A DNA stretch of 64,000 nt from Virgibacillus halodenitrificans JCM 12304 (GTDB lineage: Bacteria > Bacillota > Bacilli > Bacillales > Amphibacillaceae), in NCBI RefSeq assembly GCF_001310895.1, contig NZ_BAZS01000019.1, forward strand, positions 1-64,000, in the 5' to 3' direction. The notes under the pieces were generated by a model. It was not told the origin of the DNA and made no database searches. It was given only the letters and a program-made list of their open reading frames with translations. The position numbers were made by a program, and so were the translations under genes. Below, in pieces: positions 19,772-29,127 of this stretch (the first letter of the stretch is position 1; every line of letters starts with the position of its first letter).

Positions 19772-20260
19772 TTAGTTAATAACAATCTTTTTAATGCCTA
19801 CGATTGGATCGTTGATATTAACTCCATCTTGATAAAGAAAGTGCACCGGGCCATTTTCTTTTAATGGTTTTCCATCTATGGCAAAAAGAAAGTATCCTTC
19901 CTTTAGATCGTCAATAGATATATTGTAATCTCCATTTTCTGTAACAAGCGTTACATCTTCTACATCGGTTTTTATTTCGGCATTGTTAATAAAATCCTTT
20001 AATGGCATTACATACGAGCTAGTGAGTATCTTTTCTCTCTCAAATTGTTTTATGCTACGATTTACCGGAGGCTTATGAAATTGTGGGTCCAATTCCTTTT
20101 CCCAACGTTTAGAAGCCTTCTCGATTTCATCTGTTTCCTCTGCTGTTGAGAGTTTATTTTCGGTTAATTCCTCTAGCAATATTTTCCTGTCGTCAAAAAT
20201 CCATACAGTAGGATCAAGAGTGATAGAATATGTCACATTTCCAATAATTGGTACAATCAT
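19772..20260 (-). CDS. Conserved hypothetical, at the ylaL position
   Basis: 162-residue soluble protein of unknown function. It starts MIVPIIGNVTYSITLDPTVW and ends with a beta-rich domain containing GYFLFAIDGKPLKENGPVHF then NDPIVGIKKIVIN. The C-terminal pattern recalls strand-rich domains such as those of molybdopterin oxidoreductases, but no cofactor residues are seen. By location between ylaJ and ylaN it would correspond to ylaL of B. subtilis; that is inference from synteny. Confidence 0.7.
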   Translation of the reverse strand: MIVPIIGNVTYSITLDPTVWIFDDRKILLEELTENKLSTAEETDEIEKASKRWEKELDPQFHKPPVNRSIKQFEREKILTSSYVMPLKDFINNAEIKTDVEDVTLVTENGDYNISIDDLKEGYFLFAIDGKPLKENGPVHFLYQDGVNINDPIVGIKKIVIN

Positions 20261-20417
20261 TTTTTCACCTCATTAATTAAGTCTCTACTAAGAATAGCAG
20301 AATAACATTAATATTTCATTTCATTGGATTTAAAAAATAATATTTTGTTTGCAATTTTTTCAAGCAAACGATAATATAATATAGAAGGAAGTCTTTTTAA
20401 ATGGAGGGATTTATTTG

Positions 20418-20699
20418 ATGCCTGAGATGACAGTAAATCATCGTGAAAAAGCCCACGCCCTTCTTAAGGCTGATGCTGACAAAATTTTACGATTAATAGA
20501 AGTTCAAATAGAAAATTTAACAATGCCTCAGTGCCCGTTGTATGAAGAAGTGTTGGACACGCAGATGTTCGGTTTATCCAGGGAAATTGATTTTGCTGTT
20601 CGTTTAGACTTGATCAGCGAAGATGAAGGCAAAGCACTTCTCGAAAACCTTGAGAGGCAGCTTAATATACTACATGAAGCAGCGCAAAACTCATTGTGA
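20418..20699 (+). CDS. ylaN: YlaN (UPF0358), iron-responsive Fur modulator
   Basis: 93-residue protein with the strongly conserved centre [20 protein letters not shown] and REIDFAVRL. Recent work on B. subtilis and Staphylococcus YlaN describes iron(II) binding and relief of Fur repression; the same role is inferred here. GGAGGG is 9 nt before the ATG at 20418; a TTG at 20415 is an alternative start. It is followed by a terminator and ftsW as in B. subtilis. Confidence 0.93.
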   Translation: MPEMTVNHREKAHALLKADADKILRLIEVQIENLTMPQCPLYEEVLDTQMFGLSREIDFAVRLDLISEDEGKALLENLERQLNILHEAAQNSL

Positions 20700-20741
20700 C
20701 ATACTAATGTACACAAAAAGGCGTTAATGTTAAATTAGCAA

Positions 20742-20777
20742 AAACTTTGCCTACATAATATTTGGCAAGGTTTTTTT
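20742..20777 (+). terminator. Terminator of ylaN
   Basis: 9-bp stem AACTTTGCC/GGCAAGGTT (one G-U pair) followed by T7. Confidence 0.75.
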
Positions 20778-20828
20778 GTTTATATAAACTCAAAAATTAG
20801 ATGAGAGTAGAAAAATAATACAACAATG

Positions 20829-20837
20829 TGTTATACT
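20829..20837 (+). promoter_or_regulatory. Extended -10 element of ftsW
   Basis: TGTTATACT again, with no clear -35, about 65 nt before the ftsW ATG. Confidence 0.4.
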
Positions 20838-20902
20838 ATTGTTAAATGTGTTATCATATTTTTCTATTTCATCTTAATCATTACATAGTAGGGAGAAGTA
20901 AG

Positions 20903-22084
20903 ATGATACAGAAATTAAAAGATTATGATTTTACATTAATAATTACACCCATTCTTCTAGCTGCCTTTGGTATGGTGATGATCTATAGTGCCAGTATGGT
21001 AACTTCTATTGTAGAGGGATATGAAAGTACTCATTATCTGATGAAACAATTGCAATGGTTTGTAATTGGCTTAGCAGGATTTATCTTTTGTAGTATATTT
21101 CCTTATAAGTATTATCAGAAATTAATGAAGATAATAATTTTATTTGTGATTCTTTTATTGGTAGGTGTTTTGCTTTTTGGTACTACAATTAACAATGCGA
21201 AATCTTGGTTTTCATTTGGACCAATAAGTCTGCAACCTGCAGAACTTGCTAAACTTGCCCTTATCATGTATTTAGCTTCTGTGTATTCAAAAAAACAGTC
21301 GTATATTAATGAATTTACAAAAGGAGTTCTCCCGCCGCTTGTTTTAACGGGGATTATTTTGTCCTTAATAGTGCTGCAACCGGATATTGGTACAGCGTCT
21401 ATTATATTTCTAATAGCTTGTTCAGTAATTTTCAGTGCAGGCATTCGTTTCAAGCATCTATTTATATTGATAGGGATTGGCTTGGTAATTTTGGCAATTG
21501 CCATTCCAAATATGGTAACGGATGTCAGAATATCCAGATTTACTGGGGCCTATCAACCATTTCAGGCACCAGAAGATGGGGGATATCATCTTATTCAGTC
21601 ATACTTAGCAATTGGTGGCGGTGGAATTACTGGAGAAGGTTTGGGGCAGAGTGTACAGAAGCTTGGTTATCTCATGGAAGCACATACTGATTTTATTATG
21701 GCCATAATTGCTGAAGAACTTGGTTTTGTAGGTGTAATGATTGTAATTGGTATGATAGCAACCATTGTCTTACGTGGAATATTTATATCAAGCAAATGTC
21801 AAGATAGTTTTGGCTCCCTACTAGCTATAGGTATTTCATCCATGATTGGACTTCAAGCATTCATTAATTTAGGTGCAATTAGCGGGGTTTTACCAATTAC
21901 CGGAGTACCACTTCCGTTTGTGAGTTATGGAGGTTCTTCTCTTCTTGTATTAATGATTTCAATGGGAATAATGAATAATATTGCCATGTCAGTGAAGAAA
22001 GCAGAACGAACACCAGTTACTGAACATAAAAAGACGGAACCACATATATATCAAAATAGAGGAGGAAGAACATGGCAGAAGTAA
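20903..22084 (+). CDS. ftsW: Peptidoglycan glycosyltransferase FtsW (SEDS family)
   Basis: Polytopic membrane enzyme that polymerises lipid II at the division septum together with a class B PBP. 393 residues with about ten membrane segments. SEDS signatures: YSASMV near the N-terminus, SLQPAELAKLALI, LLQPDIGTA-like LQPDIGTASI, and GVPLPFVSYGGSSL near the C-terminus. The start at 20903 follows GGGAGAAGTAAG; an in-frame upstream ATG would add a doubtful 19-residue hydrophobic tail. Its last 13 bases overlap pycA. This is the vegetative copy; spoVE lies at the window end. Confidence 0.94.
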   Translation: MIQKLKDYDFTLIITPILLAAFGMVMIYSASMVTSIVEGYESTHYLMKQLQWFVIGLAGFIFCSIFPYKYYQKLMKIIILFVILLLVGVLLFGTTINNAKSWFSFGPISLQPAELAKLALIMYLASVYSKKQSYINEFTKGVLPPLVLTGIILSLIVLQPDIGTASIIFLIACSVIFSAGIRFKHLFILIGIGLVILAIAIPNMVTDVRISRFTGAYQPFQAPEDGGYHLIQSYLAIGGGGITGEGLGQSVQKLGYLMEAHTDFIMAIIAEELGFVGVMIVIGMIATIVLRGIFISSKCQDSFGSLLAIGISSMIGLQAFINLGAISGVLPITGVPLPFVSYGGSSLLVLMISMGIMNNIAMSVKKAERTPVTEHKKTEPHIYQNRGGRTWQK

Positions 22085-25000
22085 ATAAAATTAATAAAGT
22101 ACTTGTAGCAAATCGTGGAGAGATAGCAATAAGAGTTTTTCGTGCTTGTACGGAACTGAATCTTAGGACAGTAGCTATATACTCAAAAGAAGACTCAGGT
22201 TCTTATCATCGCTATAAAGCCGATGAATCTTATTTAATCGGTGAAGGCAAAAAACCTATTGATGCATACTTGGATATTGAAGGAATTATTGAACTAGCCA
22301 AAAGTGTTGGTGTTGATGCAATACACCCGGGTTATGGATTTTTATCCGAAAACATAAACTTTGCCAAACGTTGTGAAGAAGAGGGAATAATCTTCATTGG
22401 TCCTACAAGTGAGCATCTACATATGTTCGGCGATAAAGTGAGAGCAAGGTCACAAGCGGTTAAAGCAGGTATTCCTGTCATCCCGGGTACTGATGGCCCT
22501 GTAAGTTCAATGGAGGAAGTGAAAGATTTCGGCCAAAAGTTCGGCTACCCTATAATTATTAAAGCTTCACTGGGTGGTGGAGGACGTGGGATGCGCATTG
22601 TTAGAAGCGAAAAAGGTCTTGAAGATGCGTATGATCGTGCAAAATCAGAGGCTAAAGCCGCATTTGGTAATGACGAAATATATGTAGAAAAGCTAATTGA
22701 AAACCCAAAACATATTGAAGTACAAATTATTGGTGACAAAGATGGAAATATTGTTCATCTGTATGAGAGAGACTGTTCTGTACAGCGGCGTCATCAAAAA
22801 GTAGTGGAAGTAGCACCGAGTCTATCGTTGAACGAAGAGTTGCGGATGGATATTTGTGATGCTGCTGTTAATTTAATGAAAAATGTTAGTTACATCAATG
22901 CGGGAACTGTAGAGTTCTTAGTAACAAATAACGAATTCTTTTTTATTGAAGTTAATCCGAGAGTACAAGTAGAGCATACTATTACAGAAATGATAACTGG
23001 TGTGGATATCGTTCAAACACAAGTTAAGATTGCAGAAGGAAGAAACATTCACGATAACTCAATAGGAATCCCTTCCCAGGAAGCAATTGTAACAAATGGA
23101 TTTGCTATTCAATCAAGGGTAACTACAGAAGACCCGTTAAATAACTTTATGCCTGATACTGGAAAGATTATGGCTTATCGAACAGGCGGAGGATTTGGTG
23201 TACGGTTGGATGCTGGTAACGGTTTCCAAGGTGCGGTCATTTCCCCTCACTATGATTCATTATTGGTAAAAGTTTCAACTTGGGCATTGACTTTTGACCA
23301 AGCTGCACAAAAAATGGTCAGAAATCTGAAAGAATTTAGAATACGGGGTATTAAAACGAATATTCCTTTCTTGGAAAATGTAATATTGCACAAAAATTTC
23401 TTAACGGGTGAATACGATACCACTTTTATTGATCAAACTCCTGAGTTATTTGTTTTTCCTAAGCGGAAAGATCGAGGGACAAAGATGCTCACGTATATTG
23501 CTAATACAACTGTAAATGGAATGGATGGTGCGGAAAAGAAACGGAAGCCAGTTTTTCCAAAGTTGGAAGTACCTTCTGTGAATCATTTGGAACCTGTACC
23601 ACGAGGAACGAAACAAATACTTGATGAACAGGGACCAGAGGGGTTAGCCAAGTGGTTAAAAGAACAAAAAGAAGTTATGCTTACTGATACAACTTTTCGT
23701 GATGCACACCAATCTTTATTAGCTACAAGAGTTAGAACAAAGGATTTAACAAGGATTGCTGAACCAACAGCAAGATTATTGCCAAACTTGTTTTCCGTGG
23801 AAATGTGGGGAGGAGCTACCTTTGATGTTGCTTATCGCTTCTTAAAAGAAGATCCTTGGGAGAGATTGCTGAATTTACGGAAGGAAATGCCAAATGTATT
23901 ATTTCAGATGTTATTGCGGGCAAGCAATGCAGTTGGCTACAAGAACTATCCTGATAACTTAATTAAAGAATTTGTCGGCAAAAGTGCAGAAGCCGGTATA
24001 GATGTATTTCGAATCTTTGATAGCTTAAATTGGGTCGAAGGTATGAAGCTTGCAATAGAGTCGGTTAGAGAGAATGGTAAAATCGCAGAGGCTTCCATGT
24101 GTTATACAGGAGATATTCTTGATAAAGGCCGCTCGAAATATGATCTCACTTACTACGTAAATCTGGCTAAGGAGCTTGAGCTAGCTGGTGCGCATATTTT
24201 AGGGATTAAAGACATGGCTGGTCTGCTTAAACCAGAAGCAGCCTATCAATTAATTACCTCTCTAAAGGAATCTATTGATCTACCAATTCATCTTCATACA
24301 CATGATACAAGTGGGAACGGTATTTTGACTTATTCTCGTGCCATTGATGCAGGAATAGATGCTGTAGATGTAGCAGCAAGTTCTATGGCAGGCTTAACAT
24401 CGCAACCTAGTGCACAATCACTATACCACGCATTGCAAGGGTCTGAACGACAACCGAATATAAATGTGAACGCATATGAAAAACTTTCTCATTACTGGGA
24501 AGGTATTAGAGAGTATTACCAGGACTTTGAAAGTGGAATGAAAGCACCTCATTCGGAAGTATATTTTCATGAAATGCCTGGCGGGCAATATAGTAACCTA
24601 CAACAACAAGCAAAGGCAGTTGGTTTAGGTGATCGCTGGAATGAAGTGAAAGCGATGTTCCGACAGGTAAATGACATGTTTGGGGATATCGTAAAAGTAA
24701 CTCCTTCTTCAAAAGTGATTGGCGACATGGCATTATTTATGGTGCAAAATGATTTGACAGAAGATGATATTTATGAAAAAGGAGAATCTATTGATTTTCC
24801 TGATTCTGTTATTGAATTTGCCCAAGGCTATATCGGCCAACCATACCAAGGCTTTCCACAAGAATTGCAGCGGATAATTCTAAAAGGGAGAGAATCTATA
24901 AAAGTTCGTCCTGGCGAATTACTTGATCCTGTTAATTTTACAGCATTAAAAGAAAATCTGTTTAAAACATTGGATCGACAAGTAACTAGTTTTGATATGA

Positions 25001-25515
25001 TTGCATATGCTCTTTATCCTAAAGTATTTATGGATTACCATCGTTTTTACGAAACATATGGTGATATGTCGGTACTGGATACACCTAGTTTTTTCTATGG
25101 CATGAGATTGGGTGAGGAAATTGAAGTGGAAATTGAGCAAGGAAAGACGTTAATTGTAAAATTGGTATCTATCTCAGAGCCACAAATAGATGGAACAAGA
25201 GTAGTGTATTTTGAATTAAATGGCCAGGCTCGTGAAGTTGTTGTCAAAGATGAAAGTATAAAGGGAGCTATCACAGCTCGACCACAGGTTGACAAGACAA
25301 ATAATAAGCAAATTGGCGCGACGATGCCGGGTACAGTTATAGAAGCTCTTTGTAAAAAAGGTGATCAGGTTAACAAAGGAGACTACCTCCTGATTACAGA
25401 AGCTATGAAGATGGAAACAACAGTACAGGCGCCATTTTCGGGGGTAATTAAAGAGATTTATGTTGCGAATGGAGAGGCTATCGCTGTTAATGATTTATTA
25501 ATTGAGTTTGAGTAA
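22072..25515 (+). CDS. pycA: Pyruvate carboxylase
   Basis: Biotin-dependent carboxylation of pyruvate to oxaloacetate, refilling the TCA cycle. 1147 residues, full length. Order: biotin carboxylase (about 5-455; ATP-grasp GGGGRGM, EVNPRVQVEHT), carboxyltransferase (about 530-800; LTDTTFRDAHQSLLATRV, MWGGATFDVAYRF, metal histidines in LHTHDTSG), PYC tetramerisation region, and the biotinyl domain with EAMKMETT (biotin lysine K1113). GAGGAGG lies inside the ftsW end, with a 13-nt gene overlap that suggests translational coupling. In growing cells it feeds oxaloacetate while PdhABCD feeds acetyl-CoA. Confidence 0.98.
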   Translation: MAEVNKINKVLVANRGEIAIRVFRACTELNLRTVAIYSKEDSGSYHRYKADESYLIGEGKKPIDAYLDIEGIIELAKSVGVDAIHPGYGFLSENINFAKRCEEEGIIFIGPTSEHLHMFGDKVRARSQAVKAGIPVIPGTDGPVSSMEEVKDFGQKFGYPIIIKASLGGGGRGMRIVRSEKGLEDAYDRAKSEAKAAFGNDEIYVEKLIENPKHIEVQIIGDKDGNIVHLYERDCSVQRRHQKVVEVAPSLSLNEELRMDICDAAVNLMKNVSYINAGTVEFLVTNNEFFFIEVNPRVQVEHTITEMITGVDIVQTQVKIAEGRNIHDNSIGIPSQEAIVTNGFAIQSRVTTEDPLNNFMPDTGKIMAYRTGGGFGVRLDAGNGFQGAVISPHYDSLLVKVSTWALTFDQAAQKMVRNLKEFRIRGIKTNIPFLENVILHKNFLTGEYDTTFIDQTPELFVFPKRKDRGTKMLTYIANTTVNGMDGAEKKRKPVFPKLEVPSVNHLEPVPRGTKQILDEQGPEGLAKWLKEQKEVMLTDTTFRDAHQSLLATRVRTKDLTRIAEPTARLLPNLFSVEMWGGATFDVAYRFLKEDPWERLLNLRKEMPNVLFQMLLRASNAVGYKNYPDNLIKEFVGKSAEAGIDVFRIFDSLNWVEGMKLAIESVRENGKIAEASMCYTGDILDKGRSKYDLTYYVNLAKELELAGAHILGIKDMAGLLKPEAAYQLITSLKESIDLPIHLHTHDTSGNGILTYSRAIDAGIDAVDVAASSMAGLTSQPSAQSLYHALQGSERQPNINVNAYEKLSHYWEGIREYYQDFESGMKAPHSEVYFHEMPGGQYSNLQQQAKAVGLGDRWNEVKAMFRQVNDMFGDIVKVTPSSKVIGDMALFMVQNDLTEDDIYEKGESIDFPDSVIEFAQGYIGQPYQGFPQELQRIILKGRESIKVRPGELLDPVNFTALKENLFKTLDRQVTSFDMIAYALYPKVFMDYHRFYETYGDMSVLDTPSFFYGMRLGEEIEVEIEQGKTLIVKLVSISEPQIDGTRVVYFELNGQAREVVVKDESIKGAITARPQVDKTNNKQIGATMPGTVIEALCKKGDQVNKGDYLLITEAMKMETTVQAPFSGVIKEIYVANGEAIAVNDLLIEFE

Positions 25516-25618
25516 TAAAACAAATATAGTTACGGATGCTTTGCAAAGATCTGGGCATTCCCTCTTCTGGGAACGATAAACTAGAAACTCATGTATTTTG
25601 TATACTACTTAAGTAAGA

Positions 25619-25661
25619 AAAAAGATGGCAATATGTTTAAAACACATTGCCATCTTTTTTA
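25619..25661. terminator. Shared terminator of pycA and ctaA
   Basis: Arms GATGGCAAT and ATTGCCATC with flanking A5 and T6 runs between the convergent pycA and ctaA. Confidence 0.85.
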
Positions 25662-25665
25662 TAAT

Positions 25666-26604
25666 TTAATTACTGTTGACATCATGGAGTGATTTTTCAT
25701 ATTTGGCACTTCGTGAAGATAAAAGTACAAAATAACTTAACATCCCAAAATAACAGGAAATTACTAACGCATGCATTAGAGCTATTCCCAGATTTAACAG
25801 GGTGAAAATGATCATTGCGCCAAAAAACACTTGTAGGGTGATTAATGCTAATGATGTTAACCATCCCCAATACATTATTCTGCTTGTTCGATAATATTTT
25901 ACCATTCTTATAACTAGAGTTATAGTCCAAATGAATAGTAGGCCGGCGGCTAAACGGTGACCCATTTGAATCCACTGTTCTAAACTATAGCTTTGAAATG
26001 ATAAAGGTGAAGTATTGGTACAAAAAGGCCAGTCAGCACAAACTAAATTAGCCTCTGCGTGGCGAACAAGGGCACCTGTATATACGACAATATAGGTGTA
26101 GATGGTAATAGCATAAATCTCCACTCGGTGTTTCTTTTGAATAACCAATGATGCGGCATCAAACTTCCTGTCGATCTCAAAAATGAGCAGCATGACAAGA
26201 AACACTGCCGCAAAGGAAATCAACGATATACCGAAATGTGCAGCCAGTACGAAATCTGATTGGCCCCAAAGTACGGCGGCAGCTCCGATTAATGCTTGAA
26301 TTATCAAAAAGATAACGGATAATGATGTGAGAAACTTAACCTCACGAATATGCCCTATATATTTCCATGCCATAATTGTTAGCGCTACTACAGCGAAACC
26401 AACAACGCCTGTTACTAGGCGATGACTTAATTCAATCACCAATTCTGGTGTTATGTTGGAAGGGAGAAACTCTCCTTCGCACAGTGGCCAACTGTCTCCA
26501 CAGCCGTCGGCAGACCCTGTTTTAGTTACTAGAGCTCCGCCTAATAGTAGAAAGAGCATACCAACAGTCGACACAATAGATAACCACTTTAATGTTTTTA
26601 TCAT
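25666..26604 (-). CDS. ctaA: Haem A synthase
   Basis: Membrane enzyme oxidising the C8 methyl of haem O to the formyl of haem A for cytochrome aa3/caa3. 312 residues with eight predicted membrane helices. Paired cysteines are seen in the first half (GCGDSWPLC, near 35-43) and again in the second half (VCADWPFC, near 190), as in Bacillus CtaA. Conserved histidines in ELSHRL and QMGHRLAAG. Divergent from ctaB as in B. subtilis. Confidence 0.96.
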   Translation of the reverse strand: MIKTLKWLSIVSTVGMLFLLLGGALVTKTGSADGCGDSWPLCEGEFLPSNITPELVIELSHRLVTGVVGFAVVALTIMAWKYIGHIREVKFLTSLSVIFLIIQALIGAAAVLWGQSDFVLAAHFGISLISFAAVFLVMLLIFEIDRKFDAASLVIQKKHRVEIYAITIYTYIVVYTGALVRHAEANLVCADWPFCTNTSPLSFQSYSLEQWIQMGHRLAAGLLFIWTITLVIRMVKYYRTSRIMYWGWLTSLALITLQVFFGAMIIFTLLNLGIALMHALVISCYFGMLSYFVLLSSRSAKYEKSLHDVNSN

Positions 26605-27030
26605 AGTAAAGCCTCACTTCAATGTTGATTAGTAAATTAGCTACATCTCATAATAATATTAAGTCAATACACAATGCAATGAAATATGATTGGAAAATGA
26701 TAAATGACACACAATTGTTATACTCTTTCTCTTTTTCTACTGTTTTCACTATGTAAAACTAAAAAAACCTTGCATTGTTGTCATTTGTTTGCTAGAAATA
26801 GTGTAGGGGATATTTGTTATGCTTTGTATTACCATGTCCAAATCTGAATATTAACTATACTTACGTCGCGTTCGCAATCAAGGTGAGTTAATTAGATTGT
26901 AATACAATTCCATGATACAATTATAATTAATTTATATCCAAGGTACTTTTGGGGAATAGTATTATGGTAACTCCATCAGTATGCTTGGTCTTATCATGCC
27001 TATAGAAGGGGTTTGTAGGGGGGGAGAATT
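26605..27030. promoter_or_regulatory. Divergent ctaA-ctaB regulatory region
   Basis: 426 bases without a gene. On the plus strand are an extended -10 TGTTATACT at 26716-26724 and, nearer to ctaB, TTGTAA (26897-26902) and TATAAT (26922-26927) with a rather long 19-nt spacer. A near-palindrome ATTGTAATACAAT at 26896-26908 overlaps that -35. ResD and CcpA act on this region in B. subtilis; I cannot point to a clear site for either. Confidence 0.4.
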
Positions 27031-27972
27031 TTGAACAAAGCAGAAACACCTTCTTCGCAAATGGTTAGTACAACTGTACTCTCCAAAAAGAAAAGCACTC
27101 ATTTTATAGAAGATTTTAAAGCGCTAATTAAAATAGGAATTGTTAACTCGAATTTAATTACTGTAATTGCAGGTTTTTGGTTAGCACTTCACTACACAAA
27201 TGGCACGTTTTTGGTTAATCTTGACGTATTTATTTTAACCATTTCAGGAAGTGCATTAGTAATTGCCGGTGGAGGTATTCTGAATAACTGGTATGATGTG
27301 GATATAGACCCTTTAATGACCAGGACAAAGAATAGGCCAACAGTAACTGGCAGCATATCATTAAACACGACATTGTTACTTGGATTATTGTCTACACTAT
27401 TTGGTTTAATTCTTCTATCATTGACAACAATACAAGCAGCACTATTTGCTTTTGTGGGATGGTTTGTTTATGTGGTATTATATACTATGTGGTCGAAAAG
27501 AAGGTATACCTTGAATACTGCAATTGGCAGCTTTTCTGGTGCGGCACCTCCATTAATAGGTTGGGCAGCAATTGAACCTCATTTTCATATCGTACCATTA
27601 ATGTTATTTTTAATAATGTTTATTTGGCAGACGCCTCATTTCCTTGCTTTAGCGATGAAGAAGACAAAGGAATACAAAGCAGCAGGTGTTCCAATGCTCC
27701 CCGTAGTTCATGGATTTGAAATTACAAAGCGACAAATTGTGATCTATATTGCCTGTTTGCTACCTCTACCATTTTACTTGGCTTCACTAGGTACAACCTT
27801 TATGGTAATTGCTACATTACTTAACGTTGGTTGGCTGTTTATCGGAATAAGTGGTTTTTTTATGAAGAATGATCTGAAATGGGCAAACCTAATTTTTATC
27901 TATTCTTTAAACTATCTTACTGTATTATTTTTAATGATGGTCGTTGTTACAATTAAAACACCATTTAGCTAA
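27031..27972 (+). CDS. ctaB: Protohaem IX farnesyltransferase (haem O synthase)
   Basis: UbiA-family membrane prenyltransferase that adds farnesyl to haem B, making haem O. 313 residues, about nine membrane helices. The aspartate-rich motif is in NNWYDVDIDPLMTRTKNRP (about 90-108); the second loop has YTMWSKRRYTLNT. TTG start with GGGGGGGAG 6 nt upstream. First gene of the cta operon; supplies CtaA and the oxidase encoded downstream. Confidence 0.96.
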   Translation: MNKAETPSSQMVSTTVLSKKKSTHFIEDFKALIKIGIVNSNLITVIAGFWLALHYTNGTFLVNLDVFILTISGSALVIAGGGILNNWYDVDIDPLMTRTKNRPTVTGSISLNTTLLLGLLSTLFGLILLSLTTIQAALFAFVGWFVYVVLYTMWSKRRYTLNTAIGSFSGAAPPLIGWAAIEPHFHIVPLMLFLIMFIWQTPHFLALAMKKTKEYKAAGVPMLPVVHGFEITKRQIVIYIACLLPLPFYLASLGTTFMVIATLLNVGWLFIGISGFFMKNDLKWANLIFIYSLNYLTVLFLMMVVVTIKTPFS

Positions 27973-28033
27973 ATTGTCCTTAATTAATTAACATAAATAA
28001 GGAATCAACAAGGAGAAAGAGAGGTATGAATTC

Positions 28034-29083
28034 ATGAAAGGGATGGGAAAAACTAAAGCATTATTCCTATTAAGTTTTTTAGCAATAGTCTTGGCTGGTT
28101 GCGGTAAAGAAAACTTAACCGCTCTCGTACCAAAAGGGACTGGAGCAGAAACATCAATGAATTTGATTTTGCTATCAACACTTGTCATGGTGTTTGTGTT
28201 TGTGGTTGTAATTGTGGTATATGTTATTGCCCTAGTTCGCTTTCGTAAAAAGAAAGGACAGGAAAATTACATACCAAAACAAGTGGAAGGTAATAAGACA
28301 CTTGAGACAATTTGGACAGTAATACCAATTATTTTGGTATTGATTCTTGCAGTTCCAACTGTTGCGGCAACATTTGAATTGGCAGACATGTCAAAGTCCG
28401 GTGACGGAGTAAATATTGAAGTTACTGGAAACCAGTATTGGTGGCATTTCAATTACAAAGGGGAAGAGATTCAAACAAGTCAAGACTTGTACATTCCAAC
28501 AGGAGAAAAAGTTTATCTGAATATGATTTCTTCTGATGTAATCCATTCATTATGGATACCAAGTATATCAGGAAAAATGGATGTTAACCCTGAGAACGTA
28601 AACAAAATGTATATTGAGGCAAAAGAAGAAGGTGTTTATTGGGGTAAATGTGCTGAACTTTGTGGGCCTTCACATTCACTAATGGACTTTAAAGTAGTTG
28701 CAGTGAGCCCAGAAGAGTTTGACAAATGGGTATCTGATATGCAAGATGTCGACCCGAAAGCACAGCCACAAGACGCAGTAGCGCAAGAAGGTAAGGATTT
28801 ATTTGAAGAAAAGAGTTGTATGGGTTGTCATGCTATAGGATCTTCACCTGCAGCTGTTGGACCTAATCTTACTGACTTTGGAAACCGATCTAAAATTGCT
28901 GGCTTCCTTGAGCCAAACGAGGAAAATCTTGTTAAATGGATAATGGACCCTGAATCCATTAAGCCTGGAAATAAAATGACAGGTAATTATCCTGCTGTTT
29001 CTGAAGAAGAAGCAAAGAAAATTTCAGCCTATCTGATGCAATTAAAACCATCTGATATTACTCCTGAAAGCGCAGGCAAATAG
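28034..29083 (+). CDS. ctaC: Cytochrome caa3 oxidase subunit II
   Basis: Membrane-anchored CuA subunit with a fused cytochrome c. 349 residues. Lipobox LAGC (C23); two membrane helices (about 42-68 and 94-114); CuA site with H171 and CAELCGPSHSLM (C206, C210, H214, M217); cytochrome c domain with haem motif CMGCH (262-266) and distal methionine near KMTG. The fused cytochrome c identifies the caa3 type. Electrons pass from cytochrome c to CuA and on to CtaD. Confidence 0.97.
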   Translation: MKGMGKTKALFLLSFLAIVLAGCGKENLTALVPKGTGAETSMNLILLSTLVMVFVFVVVIVVYVIALVRFRKKKGQENYIPKQVEGNKTLETIWTVIPIILVLILAVPTVAATFELADMSKSGDGVNIEVTGNQYWWHFNYKGEEIQTSQDLYIPTGEKVYLNMISSDVIHSLWIPSISGKMDVNPENVNKMYIEAKEEGVYWGKCAELCGPSHSLMDFKVVAVSPEEFDKWVSDMQDVDPKAQPQDAVAQEGKDLFEEKSCMGCHAIGSSPAAVGPNLTDFGNRSKIAGFLEPNEENLVKWIMDPESIKPGNKMTGNYPAVSEEEAKKISAYLMQLKPSDITPESAGK

Positions 29084-29127
29084 TAATATTTAAATTCTTA
29101 AGAGAGAAATTAAGGGAGGTTTGAACC

